64,000 nucleotides of DNA, taken from NCBI RefSeq assembly GCF_900112395.1, contig NZ_FOLN01000012.1:1-64000 (forward strand), in the 5' to 3' direction. Shown here in pieces: positions 7,157 to 15,817 of this stretch. The DNA comes from Algibacter lectus (lineage in GTDB: Bacteria; Bacteroidota; Bacteroidia; Flavobacteriales; Flavobacteriaceae). Numbering within the stretch: position 1 is the stretch's first letter; every line of letters starts with the position of its first letter. Made by a program: the position numbers and the translations under genes. The notes beneath the pieces are model-generated. The model saw nothing but the letters and a program-made list of their open reading frames with translations, did not search any database and was not told the DNA's origin.

Positions 7157-9172
7157 TTAAGTTGGAATTTGAACTAAAATAGCAGTGCCTTTATTTTTTT
7201 TGCTCTTTATTGAAAGTTGCCCTTTTAAGATATTAATGCGCTCGGTCATGGTTTTTAATCCAAGGCTATTTAGGGTTATGGTGTCGTCGATGTCGAAACC
7301 GTTTCCGTTATCTCTTATTAACACTTTAATACCGTTTTTTTGTTTTAAAATATTTACAAATAAGGTGCTGGCATTAGCATGTTTAATAACGTTACTAACA
7401 GATTCTTGTATAAATCTATAAAAATTGAGCGTTTCCACATCATCGAAACGCGTGTTAACATCATCTATTTCTAGGGTTACAAAAAGGTCTGTGGTTTCGT
7501 CTAATTCGAATAATAATTTTTGAATACTACTGGTTAAACCTAGTTTTGTTAATGTAATTGGGTATAAATCTCGCGATATATGCCTGACTTCTTCTAGAGT
7601 ATTTTGCACGAGCAAGGATAATTCTGGTTGATCTAATGCTTGGGTTTTCCATTTTAGAAGTACTAGTTGTTGGCCAACACTATCGTGTAAATCTTTAGAA
7701 ATACGTGTGCGTTCTTGTTCTTGGGCTTTTATTAGTTCTTGAGAAAAGCCTTGCTGTACAAATTCGCGGTGTTTGGCATTGGCGTAAGAGCGATAAAATA
7801 ATATGCAGGCAAATAAAACTAGCATGCTAATTATTCGGAAGGTTAATTGTTGCGTTTTGTTTTTATTTTCAACATTGAGTAACTCTATATTGGTATTTTG
7901 AGCTTCTATTTTTCGATCTCGTTTTTCGGTTTCGTAAAGTGTTTGGAAATAGGCAAGCGTTTTTGTGTTTTGCACACTAGTAATGGAATCTTTTAAAGTG
8001 TAATAATTTACTAAATGTTGATTCGCTTTTTGTGGGTTATCGGTTGCTTGATATACTTTGGCTATAAATTTTTCTGCAAGCATAATTTCTTCATAACCTC
8101 GTTTTTGTTTTCTTAGGGTTAAATATTCTTTTCCATACGCAAGTGCGTTAGAGTAGTTGCCTTTTTGGTATTCTAGTGATTTTAATGCAAAAATATATGA
8201 TTCACGATTTTTACTAGACTTATTATTTAAATAGATTTTCTTAAGTTCTTTAAAGTTAGTTTCGGCTAAATCTAAATTATTATTTTCGGCATATGCTATT
8301 ACTAATTCGGCTAAAATAGTCGACTTTAAATACATCTCGTTTTCAGATTTGGCATTGCAATCAATAGATTTTTTTAAGTATGCTATTTGTTTTTTATAGT
8401 CGGCTATTTTTCTGTAATCGGTTGCAGCGTTGAAGTATAGACTAATAAGGTGGTCGTTTCTGTCGTCTTGTTTAGCGAGTTCTATGGCTTCATTTCGTTC
8501 TTTTTCGGCTTCTTTAAAAAAAGCATTTTTACTGTATAAAACGGATAGAGCATTTTTTGAAGATAGTATGTTGAAGTTATCTTTTACTTCGGTAAATATA
8601 TCTATAGCAGTTTTTAAACTTTTTGAAGCTTCGGGAAATTTACCTAAATCAGATTCTGTGTAACCTAAATATAAGTGAGCGAAACCTGCTAACCGTGTTT
8701 CATTATATTTTTGTGCGTATACAATAGTTTTGTTGTAGAATTTAATGGCTGTATCTACATCGTTTAGATAGTAGTAACTATCGGCTACATTTAAATAAAA
8801 CCTGGTTAATGCATGGCTATTTTGCATGTGTTCGTAGGTTTTAATGTGTTTCTTATACAGCTTTAGCCCTTCTGATGGGTTACTTATTATATTGTTTTTG
8901 TAGTAGATTAAATCGGCAATATGGTTGCCGGCGAGCTCTAAAGAATCTAATTTTAGAGCAAGATTTATGGTTTGATTTACAATAGTATCATACTGTAAAT
9001 CGGTTTTGTATTTAACAATAGAAACCAGGCTATCCATCCATTTTAAGCGCTGTCCATTTTGAGATTGTTGGATGTTTGAATGTATTTTGGAAATAGATTT
9101 CTCTATGTCCGATTGTTGCGCGCTTATACCAAATACTATAAAAAGGGAAATATAGAAAAGTGCTAACTTCAT
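7157..9172 (-). CDS. TPR-containing sensor histidine kinase (HisKA_3 type)
   Basis: 671 residues from ATG 9172; the longer frame to 9217 adds 15 residues before a good signal peptide (MKLALFYISLFIVFGISAQ), so the internal start is preferred. About 400 residues of TPR-like helical repeats follow, then one membrane segment (IISMLVLFACILFY), a NarL/DegS-type dimerisation box with phospho-acceptor His (SKDLHDSVGQQL), and an HATPase_c domain (N-box ESVSNVIKHAN, G-box DNGNGFD). This is the usual Bacteroidota sensor kinase that pairs with a LuxR-type response regulator, but no regulator gene is adjacent, so it is an orphan here. It is convergent with the retron RT. Confidence 0.88.
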   Translation of the reverse strand: MKLALFYISLFIVFGISAQQSDIEKSISKIHSNIQQSQNGQRLKWMDSLVSIVKYKTDLQYDTIVNQTINLALKLDSLELAGNHIADLIYYKNNIISNPSEGLKLYKKHIKTYEHMQNSHALTRFYLNVADSYYYLNDVDTAIKFYNKTIVYAQKYNETRLAGFAHLYLGYTESDLGKFPEASKSLKTAIDIFTEVKDNFNILSSKNALSVLYSKNAFFKEAEKERNEAIELAKQDDRNDHLISLYFNAATDYRKIADYKKQIAYLKKSIDCNAKSENEMYLKSTILAELVIAYAENNNLDLAETNFKELKKIYLNNKSSKNRESYIFALKSLEYQKGNYSNALAYGKEYLTLRKQKRGYEEIMLAEKFIAKVYQATDNPQKANQHLVNYYTLKDSITSVQNTKTLAYFQTLYETEKRDRKIEAQNTNIELLNVENKNKTQQLTFRIISMLVLFACILFYRSYANAKHREFVQQGFSQELIKAQEQERTRISKDLHDSVGQQLVLLKWKTQALDQPELSLLVQNTLEEVRHISRDLYPITLTKLGLTSSIQKLLFELDETTDLFVTLEIDDVNTRFDDVETLNFYRFIQESVSNVIKHANASTLFVNILKQKNGIKVLIRDNGNGFDIDDTITLNSLGLKTMTERINILKGQLSIKSKKNKGTAILVQIPT

Positions 9173-9221
9173 GGTAGTTAGGTTTGTTTCTTTAAATATA
9201 TGCGATTTGTGCGACAAAAAA

Positions 9222-9250
9222 TAAAAAAGCCTCGAAAAAACTTCGAGGCT
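9222..9250 (-). terminator. Rho-independent terminator after queE
   Basis: Read on the minus strand, a perfect 9-bp stem (9228-9236 with 9242-9250, AGCCTCGAA / TTCGAGGCT) is followed by a T-rich tract. It lies 8 bases after the queE stop and separates that gene from the TPR kinase. Confidence 0.85.
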
Positions 9251-9257
9251 AATAATA

Positions 9258-9887
9258 TTATGGAATATTTAAATATTTATGGGTTTGTAATGATACTTTC
9301 CATCTCGGATTTTTCATGACGTAATCTACAATTTCTGGAACCACTTTATCACGTTTGCTCCATTCTGGTTGTAGGTATAGAATGCAGTCGTTGTTTACTT
9401 TTTCAGCTTGTTCTTCCGCAAAGCGAAAATCATCTTTATTGTAAATAATTACTTTAAGTTCATGGGCATTATCGTAAACTTCTTTAGTAGGAAGTTTCAT
9501 TTTTTTTGGAGACAGGCAAATCCAATCCCAAATACCAGTAAGTTTATAAGCTCCCGATGTTTCAATATGTACTTGTAATCCTTCAGCTTTAAGCTGTGTT
9601 GTTAAAGGGGTCATATCCCAAGTTAATGGCTCACCTCCGGTAATTACAATAGTATCACTATGTTTTTTAGCATTTTCAACAATGTTAGTGATTAATGTAG
9701 GCGGATGCAGATTGGCATTCCAACTCTCTTTTACATCGCACCAATGGCAGCCTACATCGCATCCACCAACTCGAATAAAATATGCCGCGGTACCTTTGTG
9801 AAAACCCTCACCTTGAATAGTATAAAATTCTTCCATTAATGGAAGCATTTCTCCTTTATCAACTAATTGTTGTATTTCTTTCTTCAT
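9258..9887 (-). CDS. queE: 7-carboxy-7-deazaguanine synthase (radical SAM)
   Basis: 209 residues. It converts 6-carboxy-tetrahydropterin to 7-carboxy-7-deazaguanine, the step before preQ0 in queuosine biosynthesis. The [4Fe-4S] motif is CDVGCHWC (C43, C47, C50, CxxxCxxC). The N-terminal substrate segment FYTIQGEGFHKGTAAYFIR and the GGEP SAM-binding motif (VITGGEPLTW) are typical of QueE. Length is normal for the family. No other queuosine gene is next to it. A -7 promoter-like element lies 8 bases upstream of the ATG, so the leader would be very short. Confidence 0.95.
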   Translation of the reverse strand: MKKEIQQLVDKGEMLPLMEEFYTIQGEGFHKGTAAYFIRVGGCDVGCHWCDVKESWNANLHPPTLITNIVENAKKHSDTIVITGGEPLTWDMTPLTTQLKAEGLQVHIETSGAYKLTGIWDWICLSPKKMKLPTKEVYDNAHELKVIIYNKDDFRFAEEQAEKVNNDCILYLQPEWSKRDKVVPEIVDYVMKNPRWKVSLQTHKYLNIP

Positions 9888-9894
9888 AAGTTGG

Positions 9895-9902
9895 CAAAGA
9901 TA
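9895..9902 (-). promoter_or_regulatory. -7 promoter element before queE
   Basis: On the minus strand the bases read TATCTTTG, a full match to the Bacteroidota TAnnTTTG element. No clear -33 TTG is visible at the proper distance, and the element is very close to the start codon, so this is a weak call. Confidence 0.35.
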
Positions 9903-9988
9903 CGGATTTCGTTAGTTTTTATAGAAATTTTGTTTTACATTCGATGTTACATATAGTAATCTTTATTCTCTCAAAAGAACTAATAAAA

Positions 9989-10687
9989 ATGAAAAGGTAT
10001 TCCCTCATGCTTGCGCTATGCGTTAGCTTTTTCTTTGCACAATCTCAAGTAGGAATTGGCACAACAACTCCAGATGACGGATCAGTTTTACAAATAGATA
10101 GTAAAGTAGGTGCTTTTGTTCCTCCACGAATGACATTTAGTGAAATGTCTGCGATTACAACTCCTTTAGATGGTGCTTTGGTTTTTAATACAACCCACAA
10201 CACTTATTTTGTATATAGAAATGGTGTTTGGTCTAGTCAAACAAATGCGAGCTTAATATTAAATAAAAATTATCCAGTAGGGAATAGTGCGCTTTCTGCA
10301 CCAAATGATACTTATGTTGATTTTCCTATAGGGCCGTCAGATATAATTGCTACAAACTCCAGCACATACGATGTTACTGCTAATGGCACGGTTAAAATAA
10401 AAGAAGCCGGGAATTATTGGTTTAGTGCTGCGCTATCAACGAGTAATATGCCAGGTGGTAATAAAAAATATATTATAGCGCTTGATGTTAATGGGGCATT
10501 AGTAGCATATTTAACAAGAGGTTTTTCTAGCTTGCCTGCTTCTGGTACAGATTATTGGGGAACAAGCGGAAATGTTATGTATCCTATATCAGCTAACGAC
10601 GTGATAACGTTGAAATATGTATTGAATAATGGCGGCAGTCCTTTAAACGCTAAATTTATTAATATTGGTATCAGTCGGCTTAATTAA
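9989..10687 (+). CDS. secreted protein with QVGIGTTTP motif
   Basis: 232 residues from ATG 9989; 15 extra upstream residues in the longest frame precede a good signal peptide (MKRYSLMLALCVSFFFAQS) and are excluded. After cleavage the mature protein starts with QVGIGTTTPDDGSVLQIDS, a motif common at the N-terminus of secreted Bacteroidota surface proteins. The C-terminal half looks like a beta-rich, TNF/C1q-like jelly-roll (YDVTANGTVKIKEAGNYWFSAALS...YIIALDVNGALVAYL), which is an inference. It is a paralogue of the next gene: the N-terminal ~40 residues are alike and the C-terminal parts differ. Function unknown; probably cell surface or extracellular. Confidence 0.7.
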   Translation: MKRYSLMLALCVSFFFAQSQVGIGTTTPDDGSVLQIDSKVGAFVPPRMTFSEMSAITTPLDGALVFNTTHNTYFVYRNGVWSSQTNASLILNKNYPVGNSALSAPNDTYVDFPIGPSDIIATNSSTYDVTANGTVKIKEAGNYWFSAALSTSNMPGGNKKYIIALDVNGALVAYLTRGFSSLPASGTDYWGTSGNVMYPISANDVITLKYVLNNGGSPLNAKFINIGISRLN

Positions 10688-10688
10688 T

Positions 10689-10720
10689 TTTGTTATTAAC
10701 AAGTTTTCTAGCTATATTCG
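10689..10720 (+). promoter_or_regulatory. promoter of the second QVGIGTT gene
   Basis: TTTG at 10689-10692 and TATATTCG at 10713-10720 are separated by 20 bases, close to the Bacteroidota -33/-7 arrangement with one mismatch in the -7 box. The spacing is the same as before tRNA-Phe in this window. It suggests the second paralogue has its own promoter. Confidence 0.5.
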
Positions 10721-10762
10721 ATGAATAATTAAAATAAACTAGCTCCCTAAGGCTATATTAAA

Positions 10763-11536
10763 ATGAAAAAAATCTCCCTCATGCTCGCGCTATGCGCTAG
10801 TTTTTTCTGTGCGCAATCTCAGGTAGGTATCGGTACTACAAGTCCAGACAATTCTTCAATTTTAGATGTTGACTCAGATAGTAAAGGTATTTTAATTCCT
10901 CGATTAACTACTACCCAAAGAAATAGCATAGTATCACCTGCTATAGGTTTATTGATATTCAATACTACAACAAGTAAGTTTGAGTTTAATTCTGGATCGG
11001 TAGTAACTCCAATATGGAATCCGATAAACTCTCATGCTACGGTAAGTGCTGACCCTGGAAATATATTAGGTTCAGGAACAGATTCTGGTGCATATATAGG
11101 TGTTACAACCTATATCGGTAAATTTATTATTACCAATACCGGAACTCAAACTATTACAGGTTTACCATTTGAACCAAGCTCGATTAAGTTTTCGGCTTAT
11201 GCCAACGTAGAGACTGAAAATATAAATGGTGATAACGGAACATCTAATAACGACAATAGTTTCCAAAACTCATTTGGATCTATGCAAGGTTATGCTACTA
11301 ACTATGGCGTAATAGATCAACAAGTTATTTTTAACGGAGGAAATGGTAACTCTATTAATGATATTTCTAGATACGCTTCTAGTTCTAGAGCCATAGGTAT
11401 TCGTTATGGAAATCAAAACGGGGATAATTTGGGTTTAACAGCAGCTGAAGTAACAAGCTTTAATGCCGATGGTTTTACTATCAATGTTACTGATAAAACA
11501 GAGGACATTATTGTTATTTATGAAGCTTATAGGTAA
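10763..11536 (+). CDS. secreted protein with QVGIGTTSP motif (paralogue)
   Basis: 257 residues. Signal peptide MKKISLMLALCASFFCAQS, then QVGIGTTSPDNSSILDVDS and GILIPRLTTTQRNSI, the common N-terminal module of this family in Bacteroidota. The rest is Asn/Ser/Gly-rich and beta-like, with no enzyme motif. Residues 1-40 are nearly the same as in the upstream paralogue while the remainder is unrelated at sight, suggesting a shared export/attachment module with variable display domains. Function unknown. Confidence 0.72.
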   Translation: MKKISLMLALCASFFCAQSQVGIGTTSPDNSSILDVDSDSKGILIPRLTTTQRNSIVSPAIGLLIFNTTTSKFEFNSGSVVTPIWNPINSHATVSADPGNILGSGTDSGAYIGVTTYIGKFIITNTGTQTITGLPFEPSSIKFSAYANVETENINGDNGTSNNDNSFQNSFGSMQGYATNYGVIDQQVIFNGGNGNSINDISRYASSSRAIGIRYGNQNGDNLGLTAAEVTSFNADGFTINVTDKTEDIIVIYEAYR

Positions 11537-11638
11537 TAAACTTTGAGGCAGATAGAAATCAACGGTTCTATGTCTTTCCATTGAAACCATATTTTTTTCT
11601 TCATCTTATTTACTGTATTTTTATGCAAAATATACAGT

Positions 11639-13177
11639 ATGAGTAAGACAGATACTTTTTTTAAATACATAACAGAAGGAAACGCTACTAAAGGAGATTT
11701 TATAGCTGTAGGTTCTGCTATGTTAGATGGTGAAACCGTTACAGGTGCCCATGTGAAAATTCCTTTAAAAACCATGAATCGTCACGGTTTAATTGCTGGT
11801 GCCACCGGTACGGGTAAAACAAAATCGCTTCAGGTTTTAGCAGAAAATTTAAGTGATAAAGGTATTCCTGTGTTATTAATGGATATTAAAGGTGATTTAA
11901 GTGGGTTGGCACAACCAAGTCCGGGTCATGCAAAAATTGATGAACGTCACGAAAAAATTGGTTTACCTTTTGATGCCAAAGCTTTTCCTGTAGAACTTTT
12001 AACCTTATCTGAACAAGATGGTGTTAGGCTTCGTGCTACGGTTAGTGAATTTGGCCCTGTATTATTATCTCGAGTTTTAGATTTAACCGATACACAATCG
12101 GGAGTAGTGGCTGTCATTTTTCAGTACTGCGACGATAATAAACTGCCCTTATTAGATTTAAAAGATTTTAAAAAAATACTTCAATACACTACGCAAGAAG
12201 GTAAAGCTGAATTTACGGAATCTTACGGACGTATTTCAACAGCATCTACTGGAGCTATTTTACGTAAAGTTATTGAGTTAGAACAACAAGGTGCCGATTT
12301 GTTTTTTGGTGAAAAATCTTTCGATACACAAGATTTATTACGTATTGATGATAATGGTCGTGGTTATATAAACATCCTTCGTTTAACCGATATTCAAGAT
12401 CGACCAAAATTATTTTCAACTTTTATGTTGAGTTTGTTGGCTGAAATATATTCGACCTTCCCTGAACAAGGGGATAGTGATAGACCAGAACTTATTTTGT
12501 TTATAGACGAAGCGCATTTAATTTTTAACGAAGCTTCAAAAGCTTTATTAAATCAAATTGAGAGCATTGTAAAACTAATTAGAAGTAAAGGTGTTGGTTT
12601 ATATTTTGTTACGCAAAACCCAACCGATGTTCCCGAAGCGGTATTAGGCCAATTAGGTTTAAAGATTCAGCATGCTTTAAGAGCTTTTACAGCTAAAGAT
12701 AGAAAGGCTATTAAGTTAACGGCACAAAACTATCCAGATTCCGAATATTATGATACTACAGAAGTTTTAACATCTCTAGGAATTGGAGAAGCATTAGTTT
12801 CTGCACTAGACGAAAAAGGACGTCCAACACCATTGGCAGCCACCATGATGCGAGCACCTATGAGTAGAATGGATGTACTAACCGATATGGAACTAAGTAG
12901 TTTGTTGTCAAAATCTAAAATGGTTAAAAAATACAATGAAACTATTGATAGAGAGAGTGCTTACGAAATGCTTAATGAAAAGATAAAAGAAGCTGAAGCT
13001 GACGAAGCTAAAGAAAAAGCGAAAAAAGAACAAGAGGCTCTTAAGAAAGCAGAATCTAAAAGAAAAACTACAACAAGACGTAGAAGTACAGCCATGAATC
13101 CTATAGTTAAAGTGCTTACAAGCGCTACGTTTATTCGTTCGGTTTTTGGTATTTTAACCAAAGTGTTAAAGAAATAA
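11639..13177 (+). CDS. HerA-like NTPase, DUF853 (YjgR family)
   Basis: 512 residues. Walker A GATGTGKT (about 54-61) and Walker B LILFIDEAH (about 283-291) in a FtsK/HerA-like ATPase core, with the family segments LLMDIKGDLSGLAQPS and LYFVTQNPTDVPE. The C-terminal ~60 residues are Lys/Glu/Ala-rich and likely helical, ending in a basic stretch. E. coli YjgR is the usual reference; its biological role is not settled. The ATG is the first residue of the conserved N-terminus. It is monocistronic by spacing (102 bases upstream, 43 downstream). Confidence 0.88.
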   Translation: MSKTDTFFKYITEGNATKGDFIAVGSAMLDGETVTGAHVKIPLKTMNRHGLIAGATGTGKTKSLQVLAENLSDKGIPVLLMDIKGDLSGLAQPSPGHAKIDERHEKIGLPFDAKAFPVELLTLSEQDGVRLRATVSEFGPVLLSRVLDLTDTQSGVVAVIFQYCDDNKLPLLDLKDFKKILQYTTQEGKAEFTESYGRISTASTGAILRKVIELEQQGADLFFGEKSFDTQDLLRIDDNGRGYINILRLTDIQDRPKLFSTFMLSLLAEIYSTFPEQGDSDRPELILFIDEAHLIFNEASKALLNQIESIVKLIRSKGVGLYFVTQNPTDVPEAVLGQLGLKIQHALRAFTAKDRKAIKLTAQNYPDSEYYDTTEVLTSLGIGEALVSALDEKGRPTPLAATMMRAPMSRMDVLTDMELSSLLSKSKMVKKYNETIDRESAYEMLNEKIKEAEADEAKEKAKKEQEALKKAESKRKTTTRRRSTAMNPIVKVLTSATFIRSVFGILTKVLKK

Positions 13178-13220
13178 GTAACTTTTATTATAATAGAAAT
13201 TAAATAAACGAAATATTATT

Positions 13221-13778
13221 ATGTATAAAATACTTTGTAGCCTATTTTGTTTAGCAGTCGTTTTTAAGAGCTGCAAGAAAGATCAAGATCCTTTTGAGAT
13301 TTCAAAACACCACATAGGTTTATTAACTGATTCTACTCAAGTTAAAGACATAAAACACATTTATGCCAACGATTCTATTGTGAGATTTATAGGTGGTGAT
13401 GAGTTTTTAGGAAACGTGAATAATATAGAGATTTTCGAAAAAGGAGGTAAGAAATTATTAACCTTAATGCCTAAACATGCATTAGATTCTACATCTACAA
13501 TATCTGGTATTCGTATTATGGATCCACGTTTTGCAACCAATAAAAATTTATCTACTATAAGTGTATTCAAGGATATTAGAAACCATTACAAAATTTCACG
13601 TATTAGTAATTTAATTAATTCTATTGTTGTTATAGTAGAAGATATTAATGCAAGTTTTACTATTGATAAAAAGGAATTACCAGCCAATCTAAGGTTCGAT
13701 ATGAACTTGAAATTTGAGAGTGCTCATATTCCCGATCAGGCTAGAATAAAGTATTTCTTTATTAACTGGTTGGATTAA
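13221..13778 (+). CDS. hypothetical lipoprotein
   Basis: 185 residues. The N-terminus MYKILCSLFCLAVVFKSCKK has a hydrophobic core and a Cys at position 18 in a lipobox-like FKSC context, so a lipidated envelope protein is likely. The body has no motif I recognise; it alternates short beta-like segments (SIVRFIGGDEFLG, IEIFEKGGKKLLTLMP). It starts 43 bases after the DUF853 gene and ends 12 bases before the YitT-family gene, so co-transcription with the latter is plausible. Function unknown. Confidence 0.65.
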   Translation: MYKILCSLFCLAVVFKSCKKDQDPFEISKHHIGLLTDSTQVKDIKHIYANDSIVRFIGGDEFLGNVNNIEIFEKGGKKLLTLMPKHALDSTSTISGIRIMDPRFATNKNLSTISVFKDIRNHYKISRISNLINSIVVIVEDINASFTIDKKELPANLRFDMNLKFESAHIPDQARIKYFFINWLD

Positions 13779-13790
13779 AAAAGCTCAAAA

Positions 13791-14771
13791 ATGAATCCAT
13801 TTTTATCCAAAATATTAGTTGATGTTGCCCGAAAACAGCTCAAAAAAAAACAAGCTAATGCTGAGGGTAAAGCCGTAAGTATAAAACAAATTGTGCCTTT
13901 GGTTCGCAAATTTCAGGTCGAGCTATCGCATGCTATAAAAGAATATATTTTTATAGTAATAGGTGTGTTTTCGGCAGGATTTGGTTTAAAAGGGTTTTTA
14001 TTGCCCAATCAATTTATAGATGGTGGTGCAACAGGTATTTCTTTATTGTTAGAAAACGTAACTTCTATAGAGTTGGGCTTATTATTAGTTTTAGTAAACA
14101 TTCCTTTTTTAATTCTCGCTTCTAAAACTATTGGAAATAAATTTGCCTTAAAAAGTATTGCAGCTATTACATTGTTAGCTTTTGTGGTACATTTTGTAGA
14201 ATACCCAATCATAACGGAAGATAAATTATTAATAGCCGTTTTTGGTGGTTTTTTCCTTGGTTTAGGTATTGGATTGTCTATGCGTGGTGGAAGTGTTATT
14301 GATGGAACTGAAGTATTGGCTATATATTTAGGACGAAAATTATCTCTAACCATTGGAGATGTATTGTTGTTAATTAATATCGTTATATTTTCAATAGGTG
14401 CTTATGTGCTATCTATTGAAATTGCTCTTTACGCGATATTAACCTATTTGTCTGCGGCAAAAACAGTAGATTTTGTTGTAGATGGTGTTGAGGAATATGT
14501 GGGCGTTACTATTATTTCTAATAAGCATGAAGAATTGCGCATTATGCTAACTGAAAAGTTACGTCGAGCTTGTACTATTTATGCAGGAAAGGGTGGTTAT
14601 GGAACAAATGGCGATAGTTATGATAAAGATATAATCTACACCATAGTTACGAGATTAGAACTCGCTAGGTTACAAACCGAAATAGATAAAATAGACAGAA
14701 ACGCGTTTATTGTTATGGGGATTGTAAAAGATTTAAAAGGTGGTATGATTAAGCGAAAACCTATGAAATAA
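13791..14771 (+). CDS. YitT family membrane protein (DUF161/DUF2179)
   Basis: 326 residues. After ~45 cytosolic residues come five or six membrane segments beginning YIFIVIGVFSAGFGLKGFLLPNQFIDGGATGISLLL, the typical YitT motif, then a soluble DUF2179 domain of about 80 residues (TIISNKHEELRIMLTEKLRRACTIY..., with YTIVTRLELARL). Family members are annotated as putative transporters, without an established substrate. The gene is 12 bases downstream of the lipoprotein gene and 23 bases upstream of the GHMP kinase. Confidence 0.85.
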   Translation: MNPFLSKILVDVARKQLKKKQANAEGKAVSIKQIVPLVRKFQVELSHAIKEYIFIVIGVFSAGFGLKGFLLPNQFIDGGATGISLLLENVTSIELGLLLVLVNIPFLILASKTIGNKFALKSIAAITLLAFVVHFVEYPIITEDKLLIAVFGGFFLGLGIGLSMRGGSVIDGTEVLAIYLGRKLSLTIGDVLLLINIVIFSIGAYVLSIEIALYAILTYLSAAKTVDFVVDGVEEYVGVTIISNKHEELRIMLTEKLRRACTIYAGKGGYGTNGDSYDKDIIYTIVTRLELARLQTEIDKIDRNAFIVMGIVKDLKGGMIKRKPMK

Positions 14772-14794
14772 AAGTTATAATTTAAACAGATAGT

Positions 14795-15703
14795 GTGAAG
14801 GAGTATTTTAGCAACGGAAAATTATTAATTTCAGGGGAATACGTCGTTTTAGATGGTGCCATTTCTTTGGCTGTACCAACTAAGTATGGACAATCGTTAA
14901 CAGTTGAAAACATAAATGAAGCCAAAATTATTTGGAGAAGTTTAGATGAAAAGGGATTGGTTTGGTTCGAAAAAGAGTTTGAGTTAGTAAATCACACTAT
15001 TCAAAACTCAAGTGAAACCGATGAGACTTCTATTAGGTTAATAGAAATATTAAAAGCAGCTAAAGCGCTCAATCCAGAGTTTTTGAGAGATGGAATAGGA
15101 TATAAGGTAACGACGAAATTAGATTTTCCTAAAAATTGGGGGTTAGGTACATCATCAACCTTAATTAATAATATAGCTAATTGGGCAAAAGTGAATGCGT
15201 ATCAACTTTTAGAAAAAACTTTTGGAGGTAGTGGTTATGATATTGCTTGCGCTCAAAATAATTCTGCAATCACTTATCAATTAAAATCGAAAGCTATAGA
15301 TGTTATTCCGTTAAGCTTTAATCCAATATTTATGAAGAATCTTTATTTTATTCATTTAAATAAGAAACAGAATAGTCGCGATGGTATTAAGCATTATCGT
15401 GAACATAAAGGCGATTTACTGGTTTCAATTAATGAAATTAATAGTATTACGGAGCAGATAATACATGTAGAAACTTTAACGGCATTTGAAGTTTTGATAG
15501 AAAAGCATGAATCTATAATTGCAGAAATAACAAAACAAGTTCCTGTTAAAGATCGATTATTTAGCGATTTTAAAGGTGCTGTTAAAAGTCTTGGTGCTTG
15601 GGGTGGAGATTTTGTTTTAGCAACAACTAAACAAGATCCAACTGCGTATTTTAAAGCTAAAGGTTATAATACCGTATTAGCTTATCAAGATATGGTGCTT
15701 TAG
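14795..15703 (+). CDS. GYDIA family GHMP kinase
   Basis: 302 residues with a GTG start at 14795, directly before the conserved KEYFSNGKLLISGEYVVLDGA. GHMP features: the ATP-binding motif as LGTSSTLI (in NWGLGTSSTLINN) and the GGSGYDIACA segment that names the family. GHMP kinases phosphorylate small alcohols such as mevalonate, homoserine or galactose; in Bacteroidota this one is often considered a mevalonate-pathway candidate, but the substrate cannot be read from sequence. It is followed by a bidirectional terminator shared with the convergent foldase gene. Confidence 0.85.
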   Translation: MKEYFSNGKLLISGEYVVLDGAISLAVPTKYGQSLTVENINEAKIIWRSLDEKGLVWFEKEFELVNHTIQNSSETDETSIRLIEILKAAKALNPEFLRDGIGYKVTTKLDFPKNWGLGTSSTLINNIANWAKVNAYQLLEKTFGGSGYDIACAQNNSAITYQLKSKAIDVIPLSFNPIFMKNLYFIHLNKKQNSRDGIKHYREHKGDLLVSINEINSITEQIIHVETLTAFEVLIEKHESIIAEITKQVPVKDRLFSDFKGAVKSLGAWGGDFVLATTKQDPTAYFKAKGYNTVLAYQDMVL

Positions 15704-15760
15704 TTTTTATAAAAGAAACATTAACTTAAATAAGAACAAATAATTATTTAAATATAACGC

Positions 15761-15796
15761 AAAAAAAAAGCCTCAAACTAATGAGGCTTTTTTTTA
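15761..15796 (+). terminator. bidirectional terminator between GHMP kinase and foldase genes
   Basis: Stem AGCCTCA / TGAGGCT (15769-15775 with 15782-15788) has a run of A on the left and of T on the right, so it can act in both directions. It sits between two convergent genes. Confidence 0.88.
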
Positions 15797-15817
15797 TATA
15801 ATTAAAATCGGTTCGTT

